DNA of 64,000 nt, from the IMG/VR virus record IMGVR_UViG_3300035188_001379, positions 120,466 through 184,465 of that record; one strand, written 5' to 3'. This stretch comes from a virus. Made by a program: the position numbers and the translations under genes. Within the stretch, counting starts at the first letter, position 1. Each line of letters begins with the position of its first letter. This document shows positions 23,493-35,200 of the stretch, piece by piece. The notes under the pieces were generated by a model. It saw nothing but the letters and a program-made list of their open reading frames with translations, made no database searches and had not been told where the DNA came from.

Positions 23493-25395
23493 CGAGAGTA
23501 ATTCTGAAAAAGCTGAAAACGCGCTAACCGTTGCCTCTGGTGGATTAGGGGCAGCGGCCTTGGCTAAATTTATATACTCTGGAGGTCTGCGCGGAGTAGA
23601 TCTAGATGCTGCGCCTAGTGTGCAGATTATGAGTAACAACGAGGGGTCTTTTGGTAATCAGGCAAAAGGACTAGAAAGTTTGCTGAAGGCCGAAGGCATC
23701 AAGACTGCCCCATTTTCATGGGGGTTTACTGGAGCAGGTGAACGTAAGCCTGGTTGGCAAAGAATTCTGCATGCTCCGTTTAGTGATGCCTCAATATATT
23801 TAGGACATAACACAAATGTTCTTAAACATCTAGCTGATATAGGTAAACTGAAGTATAGAGTAAATACTGACTTCAGAGAGGGTAATTTTTTAAGCCCTCA
23901 CATACTGCATCATGGCGGATCCGGTGAAACGTTAAAGCAAAGCTTGGCGCGTAAAATAATCTTACTGCTCGGAGGCGGAGATAAAATGGCGGTAAGAGAA
24001 AACCCTAAACACTACGATAGGTTTTTTACACCAGGAGACGCGTCGGAAGCAATGCCTGAGATGTATCAAGGTAAAAAACCGTCTGTAATGACGGGCAACA
24101 TACCTACAAGAGATATATTTGGAGAAACTCCATATAATGAAAAAAAATGGAGTCCAGGAGAAAAAATAAAAGCTATACTCACAACAGGAGGAGGCAACGC
24201 AATGCCTCAAGTTTTTGACGAGCTTGCCTCGGAGCATGCTGGGCTAGCCAAAGGGGCACCTAGACCATCTTTGTACGATGTAGATAAAAGATGGATATCT
24301 CCGAAGCCCTGGAGAAACTATGATGTAAAGAAAAAGTTTTTCATAGATGACATCCTTGAGAATTTAAGAAAAACGCATGGAAAAGATAACGTAGAATTAG
24401 ACTGGCTAACTGGGTATAACCCTAAAGTTACAGCGTGGCCAGGCAATGTAGAGCTTATGCATGAGCTTAGGGAGCATATGAAAACTCCTGAAGGTGCAGA
24501 AAGGTTCAAGGGATTGAACGTACTGGATCATATAGATGATATGCCTAAGGCTTTTTCTGATGCTCACTATATTTTTGCTACTCCGGGGAGTACTGTAGCT
24601 GAAGTGATGCGTATGCCTGGGGAGCATGTACCTAAACTTGTGAATATGCTTCCAAATCAGGAGGCGGAGGGGTACATGAATCACTTTACAACAAACGCAA
24701 ACGAGACAGTCAAAAAGTTTCCAGGGGCTAAAGTGTGGGATGCCACCGCAGAAGACAGAAATGCTGCTCTTGCTAAAATAATGGCAGAGCCTCACAGCAT
24801 AGCAAAAGGCAGAACTAAAGGCTACGAAACAAGCATGGGAGATATTGGGAGAGTTATTCGAGAAGACGTCAAACAAAACAAAGTTAAAAACATAAAAACT
24901 CTTTTGGCGCTTACAGGTGCAGGTCTTGGAGCTTTCGGATTATCCAGGGTAATTAAAAAAATAAGAGAGCTGCGTGCAAAAAAACCTGAAAAAGAAGAGA
25001 CAAAGCAAGCCGAGTTCTTTTCAAAGATCGCTAGCTTCATAAAAGCTTCAGGCAGCGACATCGATATCATGTTTGATAAAAAGGTAGAGACAAAACCTAA
25101 AGACCCTCTAGATGGCAGGCTTAAGAAGAACAAAGCTATTGTAGAGGTCAAAGAAACAGGGTTAGAGGAGCCCAAGCTGCACAAGCATAAAATAAAAATA
25201 GCTCTCGAGAAACTTAGAGGAGGAAAAGGAGACCGTAAATCAGACGAGTCTTTTTCGAGTAGTGAATTAAGAAAGGGAACCACACACGAGCTAGAGCATA
25301 CAAAAGATAAAGAGCTTGCGAAAGAAATCGCTAAAGATCATTTGAGTGAAGTTAAAGACTATTACTCGAAGCTACAAAAAGCAAATATAGACTAG
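23470..25395 (+). CDS. GT-B (MurG/MGDG-like) glycosyltransferase domain with DUF5661-like C-terminus
   Basis: 641 residues. Residues about 50-440 fit the two halves of a GT28-type GT-B fold: SNNEGSFGNQAKGLESLL, TGNIPTRDIF, KIKAILTTGGGNAM, and the sugar-nucleotide site HIDDMPKAFSDAHYIFATPGST.AEVM followed by NMLPNQEAEGY. A hydrophobic helix lies near 480. The C-terminal 70 residues (HELEHTKDKELAKEIAKDHLSE..DYY) match the short DUF5661-type tail found in phage proteins. The transferase may modify a cell-wall or lipid target after delivery, or glycosylate the virion. Confidence 0.65.
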   Translation: MTSHKKNSESNSEKAENALTVASGGLGAAALAKFIYSGGLRGVDLDAAPSVQIMSNNEGSFGNQAKGLESLLKAEGIKTAPFSWGFTGAGERKPGWQRILHAPFSDASIYLGHNTNVLKHLADIGKLKYRVNTDFREGNFLSPHILHHGGSGETLKQSLARKIILLLGGGDKMAVRENPKHYDRFFTPGDASEAMPEMYQGKKPSVMTGNIPTRDIFGETPYNEKKWSPGEKIKAILTTGGGNAMPQVFDELASEHAGLAKGAPRPSLYDVDKRWISPKPWRNYDVKKKFFIDDILENLRKTHGKDNVELDWLTGYNPKVTAWPGNVELMHELREHMKTPEGAERFKGLNVLDHIDDMPKAFSDAHYIFATPGSTVAEVMRMPGEHVPKLVNMLPNQEAEGYMNHFTTNANETVKKFPGAKVWDATAEDRNAALAKIMAEPHSIAKGRTKGYETSMGDIGRVIREDVKQNKVKNIKTLLALTGAGLGAFGLSRVIKKIRELRAKKPEKEETKQAEFFSKIASFIKASGSDIDIMFDKKVETKPKDPLDGRLKKNKAIVEVKETGLEEPKLHKHKIKIALEKLRGGKGDRKSDESFSSSELRKGTTHELEHTKDKELAKEIAKDHLSEVKDYYSKLQKANID

Positions 25396-25453
25396 CCTAT
25401 TTCGGTAGGAAATATATTGCTGTAGTTTAACTGATGGTATATATTCAGCCATT

Positions 25454-25834
25454 ATGGTGATGAAAAAGAAGAGGATACCTCAGTTCGACCCAGCTACAGC
25501 CTTATTCGACAACGACTTAATCCTGATTGATCAGGAAAACGTTACCAAGAAGGCATCGTTCAAGCTATTCAAAGATTCTGTTGGCGGTAACGGCGGAGGA
25601 GGATCACGTAACACCACAACATATTATTTTGTCGGAGACGGTATCAAAAAAACGTTTAACCCTGTGTCTTCGCTAGTCAGCACAGATGCTACAAAATGTT
25701 TGGTTGTAGTTGGTGGTGTTCCGCAACTAGCTAATATATCGTATGATCTAACTATGGACGCTGGAGGAACCCTGCGATTCATCGACGAAGCCCCTCCTGA
25801 AGGGCTTTCCATCTCTATACAAAGTTTTCAATAG
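25454..25834 (+). CDS. Small tail-fibre-type protein
   Basis: 126 residues. The start (PQFDPATALFDNDLILIDQENVTKKASFKLFK) matches the common N-terminal head of phage fibre proteins. A glycine linker (GGNGGGGS) leads to a compact beta-rich domain. Preceded by a TGGTATATAT promoter-like sequence at 25435. First of the fibre genes. Confidence 0.6.
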   Translation: MVMKKKRIPQFDPATALFDNDLILIDQENVTKKASFKLFKDSVGGNGGGGSRNTTTYYFVGDGIKKTFNPVSSLVSTDATKCLVVVGGVPQLANISYDLTMDAGGTLRFIDEAPPEGLSISIQSFQ

Positions 25835-25899
25835 TTCTTTATTTTAGATAAATAATCGGGTATGATAATGACTGTACCGAATTAACCTTTTAAAAATAT

Positions 25900-27216
25900 A
25901 TGCCATTAACAAAAGTAAGATACGACATGTTAGATCCGGAGATCACGCAAAAGATCTCTGACGCTGGGAGTCCTTTGGTCTTTACTCAAGACCCTAACAA
26001 TGCGAGCGCAAAAGCATTAACCAAGTTCAAAATTGACGGAGGTGAAAAGAACATTCGTAGTACAGCGTTCGCTGAAGGCAAGCTTGTGATTACTCTCGCA
26101 AGTTTTACACCTACAGTTACCCCTACAGGGCAGACTAATCTTGCTTGGGATAAGGCAGCTACTGAATTTACTGTAGTGGTTGATAATCCTTCTACCGATT
26201 ATCCTGATCAATGGCTTACTGAAGTTACCGCCATTGAGCAGACCGCTGGAGCTGTGTCTGTAGATTTGGATGACTACACACCCACTACACAACAAACCTT
26301 ACCTTTGACGGCTTCTGGCGATTTTACAGTAAAATATACTGCTGACAAAACCGTCAGCTATATCCGTCCTGTTCATGCTAGTGTTAACGGTACAGCTAAC
26401 GGCGGATCTGCAGGAGCTAATGTAGTGCTTAAGAGCAAGACAGGAACTGCCGATGCTGTTAACTGGACTACAAAGTATCCGTGGAGCACTACCTGGCAAA
26501 ACGTAAGTCACAGTATTTCACTCGCTAACCTGACAGGTAAAACATTCCTTAAGACCTACGATAAGGTTACCTTTACTGTGGCAAGTTCGGGACTTGACAC
26601 GCGCGGTAACGCAAACCACACATTCACAGTTACTGGAGGTACGGCAACCGAACCAGGAACTTCTGGCTCGTTGACAGGTGACTTCGAGTTCGATAAAGAA
26701 ATCAACCACAGCAACGGCGCTACTGTCAGAACTATCAGGTTAACAACTGAGTTTACAAGACCTGCTGAAGTTACAGGTACAGAGTATAAATTTACTCCTG
26801 GTGACGAGACTACGACAGCGATATCTGCCGCTTTTTCGTATCCTTCGTTTACTCTGATGAGCGCTTCTACTCCAACAGCAAATACAATCATCAGTGACGG
26901 CTCAACGACAGGGTTTAGTGGGGCTGTAGCTCTTCTCGGAGACCAGCAAAAAGCTTACACTACATCAGTAACTAATCCTGATGCGACAAACGCAACCAAG
27001 TTTTGGTTTGGTGTTAGAACAGCCGCAGGGGTACCCACTTCCATCAAAGGTGGAACATCTCTCATATCTGACGTGTCTTATGAAACAGCCACTATTACTT
27101 TAACGCCATCGAACACAAGCGATGCTGACAAATGGCAGAACTATAGCGGAGAAGGCTATACACTTATAGGGATTACAATACCTGGAGGAGCTAGCACAAA
27201 CATCATTATTTCTTAA
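25900..27216 (+). CDS. Beta-rich fibre or appendage protein
   Basis: 438 residues, threonine/serine/alanine-rich, with strand-forming repeats of about 90 residues suggestive of Ig-like domains (VTPTGQTNLAWDKAATEFTV and similar). The N-terminus MPLTKVRYDMLDPEI resembles fibre connectors. A TATGAT preceded by GGG at 25858-25866 may be its promoter. Confidence 0.55.
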   Translation: MPLTKVRYDMLDPEITQKISDAGSPLVFTQDPNNASAKALTKFKIDGGEKNIRSTAFAEGKLVITLASFTPTVTPTGQTNLAWDKAATEFTVVVDNPSTDYPDQWLTEVTAIEQTAGAVSVDLDDYTPTTQQTLPLTASGDFTVKYTADKTVSYIRPVHASVNGTANGGSAGANVVLKSKTGTADAVNWTTKYPWSTTWQNVSHSISLANLTGKTFLKTYDKVTFTVASSGLDTRGNANHTFTVTGGTATEPGTSGSLTGDFEFDKEINHSNGATVRTIRLTTEFTRPAEVTGTEYKFTPGDETTTAISAAFSYPSFTLMSASTPTANTIISDGSTTGFSGAVALLGDQQKAYTTSVTNPDATNATKFWFGVRTAAGVPTSIKGGTSLISDVSYETATITLTPSNTSDADKWQNYSGEGYTLIGITIPGGASTNIIIS

Positions 27217-27258
27217 GTGTAGTACCGGTTAAAAAAATAAACCCAGCTCAATATAATT

Positions 27259-28800
27259 ATGAAAGATACAACAGGATTATTACCGTTTCAATGGCCAGGT
27301 ACATGGTTAGCTTCAGGCAACTCGCCTATCGTTTTAGACTCTGATATCAGAGGTACACTACAAAGTATTGCCGGAGGAAGCACAGAAAAGCTCACTTCTC
27401 TGTCAGGCACAAGACTCAGTGAAGGGATGCTTGTTTATGTCAAAGAGTCGTACACTGCGTCTGAACCAGGGGCGACTCCAAGCGATCCACAGGTACAATA
27501 TGCAAGAGAGGGAGGGCAATATTACCAATATCGTGCTGGCGGAGCTACGAGAGATGCTAACGGTGCGTTCCCTAACAATTCTGAGTCTTACTGGCACGTT
27601 TTAGGTCTTGCTGGCGACAAGGGAGACCCTGGAGTTTCTTCGAGCATCTACAAGTATAAGGCAGAGACAACGGCTACTTTTGACGCTGACGACGCGACAA
27701 AGATTCCAGGTGCTGCGCAGATCATGTGGAGCAGTGCGGGACCCAACCAGAAGAGCGCAGAGTACATTTATGTGTCTCACAAGACAAGCGATACGCTTGA
27801 TATCGATAACTTCCTCAGCTTGTTGCAAGCTACGCAACCTATCCTCATTCAGAACGCTACAAATAGCGAAAGCTACCAGAAGTTTACTATCACAGGGGCA
27901 CCCACCAGAGTAGTTAAACCAAACGGAGCTAGCTCAATCGTCTATTGGAGTATTCCTGTCGAAGAAACCTCAAGCTCAGGTTTAGCGGCTACAGCGGGTT
28001 TCAGTGACGAAGACGACATTTTGCTTGTTGTCGTTTCTGGTGCAAGAGGCGAGCAAGGCCCTCAGGGAGAATCGGCAACTATTGTTGGAAAGACAAGGAA
28101 CACTTTGTTTACAACTGAGCTTGTCGATGCAAATGATCCGACGCAGGGAGTTAAGAAAGAATACGGCCCCTTGACAGGCTGGACGGCTAACGACCATGAG
28201 GCTTTTATTGTTAAGCTTGGCGGCGTCATTCTTACAGGCGGCACTGACAAAACAGGAGCTAACGCAAAAGGCTATGTAATCGAAGGTACTACACAACAGT
28301 CTAGTAAGGTTGTACTGACCGAAGAGCCTAGTGTAGGCTATGAGCTTGAAGTGCGGGCTATCTCTGTAGGTGCGGCTGCTACCACTTTGAGTGGTACGCT
28401 TTCTTCACCTATTCGTGAAGTGGCCAAAACAGATATCAATGTAATTCCTGCAGAAACTCGTCTCGATCTCGGATTACAGCAGGTCTATCTGTACCCTGGA
28501 GACGCACCAGCTCTTTTCAGCCTCAACCTTAAGCACACCGAGAGCAACAACTTAAATGCTTTGATGCAGATCGGTGAAGCTATCGGAGCTACCGTTATGG
28601 TGGGAGCAGGCACTACAGGCACTCTTCCTGCGTTAGGAAACGTGCAGATTGATGGAGTCACACAAGCAGTTAAATGGGTTAACAGCACAAAGACTCTTAC
28701 AGCCGGCAAGTTGAACATCATCAGCCTCACAGTAATCAAGACAGCAAATGACGCATTCACTGTTGTTGGTTCTGTTGTTGCTGCTGGAACTCCTGCCTAA
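27259..28800 (+). CDS. Fibre protein with short collagen-like segments
   Basis: 513 residues. Two short collagen-type stretches, GDKGDPG (about residue 119) and GARGEQGPQGE (about 258), separate beta-rich domains, typical of trimeric phage fibres. The C-terminal about 130 residues form a separate domain. No Shine-Dalgarno sequence. A strong hairpin follows the stop. Confidence 0.65.
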   Translation: MKDTTGLLPFQWPGTWLASGNSPIVLDSDIRGTLQSIAGGSTEKLTSLSGTRLSEGMLVYVKESYTASEPGATPSDPQVQYAREGGQYYQYRAGGATRDANGAFPNNSESYWHVLGLAGDKGDPGVSSSIYKYKAETTATFDADDATKIPGAAQIMWSSAGPNQKSAEYIYVSHKTSDTLDIDNFLSLLQATQPILIQNATNSESYQKFTITGAPTRVVKPNGASSIVYWSIPVEETSSSGLAATAGFSDEDDILLVVVSGARGEQGPQGESATIVGKTRNTLFTTELVDANDPTQGVKKEYGPLTGWTANDHEAFIVKLGGVILTGGTDKTGANAKGYVIEGTTQQSSKVVLTEEPSVGYELEVRAISVGAAATTLSGTLSSPIREVAKTDINVIPAETRLDLGLQQVYLYPGDAPALFSLNLKHTESNNLNALMQIGEAIGATVMVGAGTTGTLPALGNVQIDGVTQAVKWVNSTKTLTAGKLNIISLTVIKTANDAFTVVGSVVAAGTPA

Positions 28801-28815
28801 TTGGCAGATAACAAC

Positions 28816-28848
28816 GACAGGGCGCAGAATCATGGGCTGCGCCCTGTC
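28816..28848 (+). terminator. Strong hairpin after the collagen-like fibre gene
   Basis: A perfect 12-bp stem GACAGGGCGCAG/CTGCGCCCTGTC with a 9-nt loop. It lacks an immediate T-run, so it may be a terminator of another type or an mRNA-stabilising 3' end. Confidence 0.65.
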
Positions 28849-28864
28849 TAACCAATATTTATTT

Positions 28865-29266
28865 ATGCCTTTCATCACATCTGTAGGTTCAGCTAACTCG
28901 TTTGGCTTTGGATTGTCTTATATCAAAAAGTACATAGAGACTCTCTGGATATACGTTTCTAGTGGGAATGCCGCATGGGCAACTCAAGCCAACTGGTATA
29001 AAGACGAACAACACACTGTAGCGGCAGGTAAGCTTCCTGCAGCTACGAATGCGGCTGTTTTATTGAGTGACGCTACTGCAGATGTGGAAACTTGGACGGC
29101 CCCAGAGAGTATTGAATTAAATGGAAATACTCTAACTCTACAGGCGCACACTTTTACTACTAACCCTGCGTGTGCCCCTATAGTCACAATATCTGTCGAT
29201 ATAACTAATTCTCAAGGACCGACAACTTCTTTAAATCTTGTAGGACACATACAGACTGCTGCATAA
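28865..29266 (+). CDS. Hypothetical fibre-region protein
   Basis: 133 residues from the ATG at 28865. An upstream ATG in the hairpin would give a longer reading and is less likely. Strand-rich, with SVGSANSFGFGLSYIKK at the start and a short G..W..A.NW motif. No family recognised. Located between two fibre genes. Confidence 0.5.
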   Translation: MPFITSVGSANSFGFGLSYIKKYIETLWIYVSSGNAAWATQANWYKDEQHTVAAGKLPAATNAAVLLSDATADVETWTAPESIELNGNTLTLQAHTFTTNPACAPIVTISVDITNSQGPTTSLNLVGHIQTAA

Positions 29267-29285
29267 TAAGCCAAAACTTAATTTT

Positions 29286-32200
29286 ATGTCTAAAACTTTT
29301 ACAAATATCACTGTCAACGTCGGTAATGGGGCAATAAACAACAGACCTATCGTTAATGGGTCTGCAGTTATCGCTACAGGAGGCAGAAACAATGCTACAG
29401 TAGCAGGATCTGTGGTACTCAACGGAGGGCTTAACTCTAATACAGCGGTAGTCACTGGCACACTCACCATAAACAGTGGAGCAAACAATGCCCCTGTTGT
29501 AGGTGCAGCCACAATTAGCGGAGGAACAAACACTGGAACAATTACAGGCCCAGCCACAATTGATGGAGGAGACAACCTAGGTGCAATCGCAGGAGCAGTT
29601 ACAATCTCTAGCGGAACTAACGCGGCAGCTATTACTGTAGGACCTGTCACAATCAGTGGAGGCTCTAACTCTGGAACCATCGCTGCAGCAACGGTCATCA
29701 GCGGTGGCGCTAATTCTGGAGCAATTACTGGCGCTGTTACAATTTCTAATGGAACAAATACAGGAGCAATTACAGGCCCAGCGACAATCAGTGGAGGGTC
29801 TAACTCTGCACCTATTACAGGAGCTGCTATAGTTAGTGGAGGAGATAACTCAGGAGCTGTTACAGGAGCTGTCACAATTTCTAGCGGAACTAACTCTGGG
29901 CCTGTAACAGGACCAGTTAATATCACTGGAGGAACAAACACAGGAGCAGTCGCTGGAGCAGTTACAATCAGCGGAGGCTCTAACTCTGCAGCCGTTACCG
30001 GCACAGTTCTTGTGAGTGGAGGAACAAATACAGGCACTGTAACTGGTAGTGTGCGTGTCACAAATGGCGGCACACAGAACGGGCCAGTGGTCGGTAATCT
30101 CTATATAGAAGCAGGGGGCACTATATCTGGCGATACAACTATTTCTGGAGGAGGGAAAGTTTATGCCGCTGCTAACGTAGATACGGCTGCGGCTCTGTCG
30201 CTAATTCCAACTTTTACAGGTACTGTAGTACAGACAACGCAGAACGGAGTACTTACGTCAACCACCTACACAGGGGGAACACCTGGAGCAACTGCGCCTG
30301 TTACAGGGATTTTCTATAATCTTGAAGGAGGCAGCAACGCAGGGAAAGCTTATAGCTATAACGAGCAAGGTGAACCTACGCCAGTCAATACGCCTAAGTT
30401 CAATCTTACAGGAGACGGTAAGGCTTATAACTGGAATAACGGCGTCAAAGGGAGCTTGTTTACTGGTGTTATCGACGGTGTTACCTATACAAACGGTGTT
30501 GAAGGTACTGGAGGCGGTGGTGGAGGTGCTTCTTACAATGAATACGCTGTAACCTTTGAGGGCAGCTCAGGTACGCTTTATACGAGTTTGAGCGATACAG
30601 TCACCTCAGGCACTGTTTATAGCGACTCCGCATTGAATCTTCCATTCACAGGGGCTTTTGAATACAACTCTGTTTGGTATTATGCTGACGCTGGTGTACC
30701 CAACACCTACAGAGCTTATGGTGTATCGGGCGATACCAACGGAGGTGTACTTTACAGCTATCCAGTATTTAACGCAGAACCTGACGAGTTTATCTACACC
30801 AACACAGCGCTCACAGCAAAGTACACCGGAGAATATCAATACCAGGGAGTGTTTTATTACGCTGAAGACGGTGTGGTAGGACAACTTAAACCTGTCACAG
30901 TAACAGGGGACAGTAATGACGGAGTACTGTATATCGCTGCAGACAGCGGTATTTCGGTAGGAGCGACAGGCTCTCCTGTGTTTACAGACTTTACAGGAGA
31001 TACGCCGTACGAAGGGCCATTTGTATATAACGGAGCTTATTTCCGAGCAAACAATGCCGGGGCTTGGACTGCTTTTGATGGTGTAGCGCAGGCTGCTATT
31101 AACGGCTCATATTATAATGTAGTTAATGGCAGCTTAGACTTAGCTTCGACAAACTACGCTGTTGGAGTTAAATTATTTTTTGCTGACAACAGGTACTACA
31201 CTTTTGATGGAGATGGTTTAGCTGGAATCGCTTTTAATGGGGCTGTAGACGCAGAAAACTCGTGGTATGAGGTTGTAAACGGGCTCTCTGTGGGGTTGTT
31301 TAATGGTATAGCCAAAGACGCTGATAATAATTATATCAAGATTACCAGCGGCAGTAACGTGGGGCAGAACATCCCTGATGGAGGCCATAAATTTGCTGAA
31401 GACGGACTTTACTACTTATTTGAAAATGGGCAGCTTGTTCGACTCTTCGAAGGCGGTGCACCGGGAGCTAACGGCACGTACTACAAAGTAGATCAAGGGG
31501 TTTTGACTTCAAATGTTTTTGCAGGCGCAGGCTATAACCAATGGGGGCAAGCCATGGATTTTAATGGAGGCCTGAGCGGAATTGCGACAAGAGGCTATAA
31601 GCAGCTTGTAAGCGACGGCAGACATTATTACTTTAATACCATCTATGGCGGTGGCCCTGCTATTAAGCAAACCGTAGCTATACTTACTCCAGATGGCTAT
31701 CGTGTTGCAGACGACGGTTTTGTAACAGACGAAGTCTTTTCTGGATTATACCAGGAGTTTTTTGATGCGGGTCAGTATGCCGACGGCTCGCGATATCTGA
31801 TGATTAATAATGGTAGTGGCGGTATTTTTAGTGGTACTGCTTACGACCAAGTCACAGGCTTAGTTCTTAAAATTGTGAACGGCGAGTCTCTAGGAGGACA
31901 CACCTCGGTGTTTGCAGACAGCTATATTGATGGGGATGGTGCGTTTGTAAACTATAATATATCTGAGCTCTATGAGGGATATTATTATAATAATGGTCTT
32001 CCTTATAACGGGTTAATTGGTTTCAGTACCCCTGTAACTGATGAATATAACGTAGTCGTAGGTACGTCACAAGGGGCAGGGTCTTTTGCGTTTTACTTGG
32101 GCTGGCCTGAAGGGGAGATTGCCTCAGGGGCTACGGCAAAATGTACGACAATATCTGTAAGCGCTAACGGCAACGTGATGACAATTGCAGGTGACGTGGA

Positions 32201-35200
32201 CTATGGGGGTCTTTCCTCGTATCCGTCAAAAATGGTCCTGTACAATGCTCAGGTTTCTGGCAACGTGCGTGCCATCGCTAACGGTAATAATTTAATGGGG
32301 TCTCCTGCAGGTGTGGGCGGCGACTTCAATTGTAACAATCTCGGTATTACTAGCCTAAAAGGCGCCCCAATTACCGTAGCGGGAACCTTTAATTGTTCAT
32401 ACAACTATCTCACTAGCTTGCAATATAGCCCAACTGCTGTAGGAATCTTCAATTGCTTTCACAACCAGCTCAACAGCTTGCAAGGTGCTCCAGCTGTGGT
32501 CAACGGATTCAATTGTGGAATCAACCAGCTCGCCAGCTTGCAAGGTGTTCCAGCTACGGTATACGGAGATTTTGACTGCTCAGGTAACCAGCTCACCAGC
32601 CTGCAAGGTTCTCCAGCAACTGTAACAGGAAATTACATTTGCTCCAACAATAGCCTCACTAGCTTACAGGGTGTTTTAGCTAGCGTACAGGGAGATTTTG
32701 ACTGCACTACCAATCAACTCACTAGCCTGCAGGGCGCTCCAGCCATGGGCGGGAACGGGTCCTTTTACTGTAGCGACAATCAGCTCACAACCTTACAGGG
32801 AGCTCCTACAGAAGTACGGGGTAACTTTATGTGTGTTGGCAACCAGCTCACCAGCTTGCAAGGTGCTCCGGCTGTGGTACAGGGTGTATTTAATTGCTCT
32901 GATAATCTAATTACTAGCTTGCAAGGAGGACCAACTAGCATACCTGGAGTTTACAATATAGGTCAGTACATTTGCGCCAACAATCAGCTTACTAGCTTAC
33001 AGGGTGCTCCAACTACAGTAATTTTCTATTTTGATTGCGGCTACAACCAGCTCACTAATTTAGTAGGCGGCCCTGTAACTGTTCTTAACGGCTCCTATAA
33101 CTTCAGCCATAACCCCTTATTGACCAGTTTGAGTGGGTCCCCAGACAATGTAAATGCAGGTACTGTCTATTATAACAACACAGGATTAACATTACCTACA
33201 GTTGCCGCCTCTGTCGGAGGAACCTTGTTTATATATTCTGTAAGTGGTGTTGGACGCCAGGCTGTAGCGGCAACTGGAGGAACCCCCACAAGCTTTGCTT
33301 ACTACCTCGACGGAGTATTGAGTAACTCGTTTACAACAACCACTCCTACAAAAGCTGTAGATAACGGAAATTTTTACACCTACACTAACGGAGTACCTAC
33401 TTTTGAAAAAGCAGGAGTTATTGCAGGTAGAACAGTGACATATTCTGACGGACAGTATCGTATTACTGGCGACATTTCGATCCAGTCGCAGATGGCCCAG
33501 CTACCTGACTTTAGTGGTATACACTTGAATGGAAGTTTCTATTGTGGCGGTAAGGGACTTACAAGTCTACAAGGTGCACCAGCACAAGTTACTGGGAGTT
33601 TTCATTGCCAGGGCAACCCTATTACAAATCTACAAGGAGCGCCATCGTATGTCGGTGGAGATCTTGTCTGCGGAGAATTTGCGACGTTTACGAGCCTGCA
33701 AGGAGGACCTACCACTGTCGGCGGTTACTTTAGGTGTCGTAACAGTCAAATTACCAGCTTACAGTACGGCCCAACTACCGTAGGAGGTGATTACATTTGC
33801 GACAACAATCAGCTTACTAGTATACAGGGAGCTCCTACATCCTTAACTCGTGTTTTCCTTTGCAACAACAATCAAATCACTAGCTTACAGGGAGGACCAA
33901 CAGGGTGGATATCTGGTTATAATTGTTCCTACAATCAGCTCACTAACTTGCAGGGTGCTCCGTCGAATATAGGTGAAGGCTTTAATTGCAGCAATAACCC
34001 GCTAACCAGTTTACAGGGCGCTCCTGGCACTGTGTTAAACTTTGACTGCAGTTATACAAACATCACTGGCTTAGATATGGGGCCATTGCAAGGAATTCGC
34101 TCGTATACTTGCACAAATACGAAGATCACCTCATTAATCGGAGCCCCTAGTGTGGTGGGTACCGTAAATTCATCTAACCCCGGAGGATTCTATTGTAACA
34201 ATAATGCGTTCCTCACCACGCTAATCGGTTCACCACATACAGTATATGGTGCGTTTAGCTGTCATAGCTGCAGTAGTCTCACAAGCTTTCAAGGAGCACC
34301 TGACACAGTTACAGGGCTGTTTAACTTTACAACTTCAGTAATAAGCTTGCCTAAGGCGTTCTTGACTGCCACAGAAAAGGCTGCAATATACGCTGCATCA
34401 GGAGTAACCAGATTATCCCCAAACCCATCAGGATCTCTTCTAAGTATAGGTTACTTTACCCCTTCAGGGCGAGACGAGAGTTACTCAAGCACTGTCCCAC
34501 AAAAGGCAGAAGATTCCAATTATTATCTGTATTCCAACGGCTACGCTATTTTTGATAGAGTGGGTACGGTGGCAGGGATCGAGCTACAATACGCTAATGG
34601 ACGATACGAGACCATTGGTAGTGTAAGCTTGTCAAATAGAGGATTGACTGCTTTGCCTGACTTCACTGGCGTACACATTAAAGGGTCGTTCAGTTGCAAT
34701 AATAACTTACTTACTGATTTACAAAAAGCACCAGCAAGCATTCAAGGAGATTTCAACTGCTCCTATAATCAGATCACTTATCTGCGCTGCCCCACTACTA
34801 GCGTTGGAGGAGCTTTTAATTGCGGTAATAACCCACTTATTAACTTATACGACATGCCTCCAGTAATTTCTGGAGCAGTACAATACGCTAATACACCGAA
34901 TGTAACACCGTTACCTGGGCTGCATCTTGACAACACAGGTGTGTGGTGGATATATAACGCTTCTAGGACTGGTCGAACTCTAGCTATTCCTGCTACAGGT
35001 TCGAGAGCTCTAAGCATAGGTTATTATGTAAATGGTGAGCTAGCTACAAGTTACACGTCAAATACTCCTACAAAAGCAGAAGATAACAATTTCTACACAT
35101 ACAGCCAGGGAAGTCCAAATTTACACAGAGTAGGCACGGTTGCTGGGTATGTTTTGGATTACGAGGCAGGAGAGTATGTTTATAATGGTAACGTTGATTT

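Noticed and set aside
29231-30073. Long minus-strand reading frame rich in proline and valine
   Set aside because: It is the antisense of the Gly/Thr repeat of the giant adhesin and has no independent start context.
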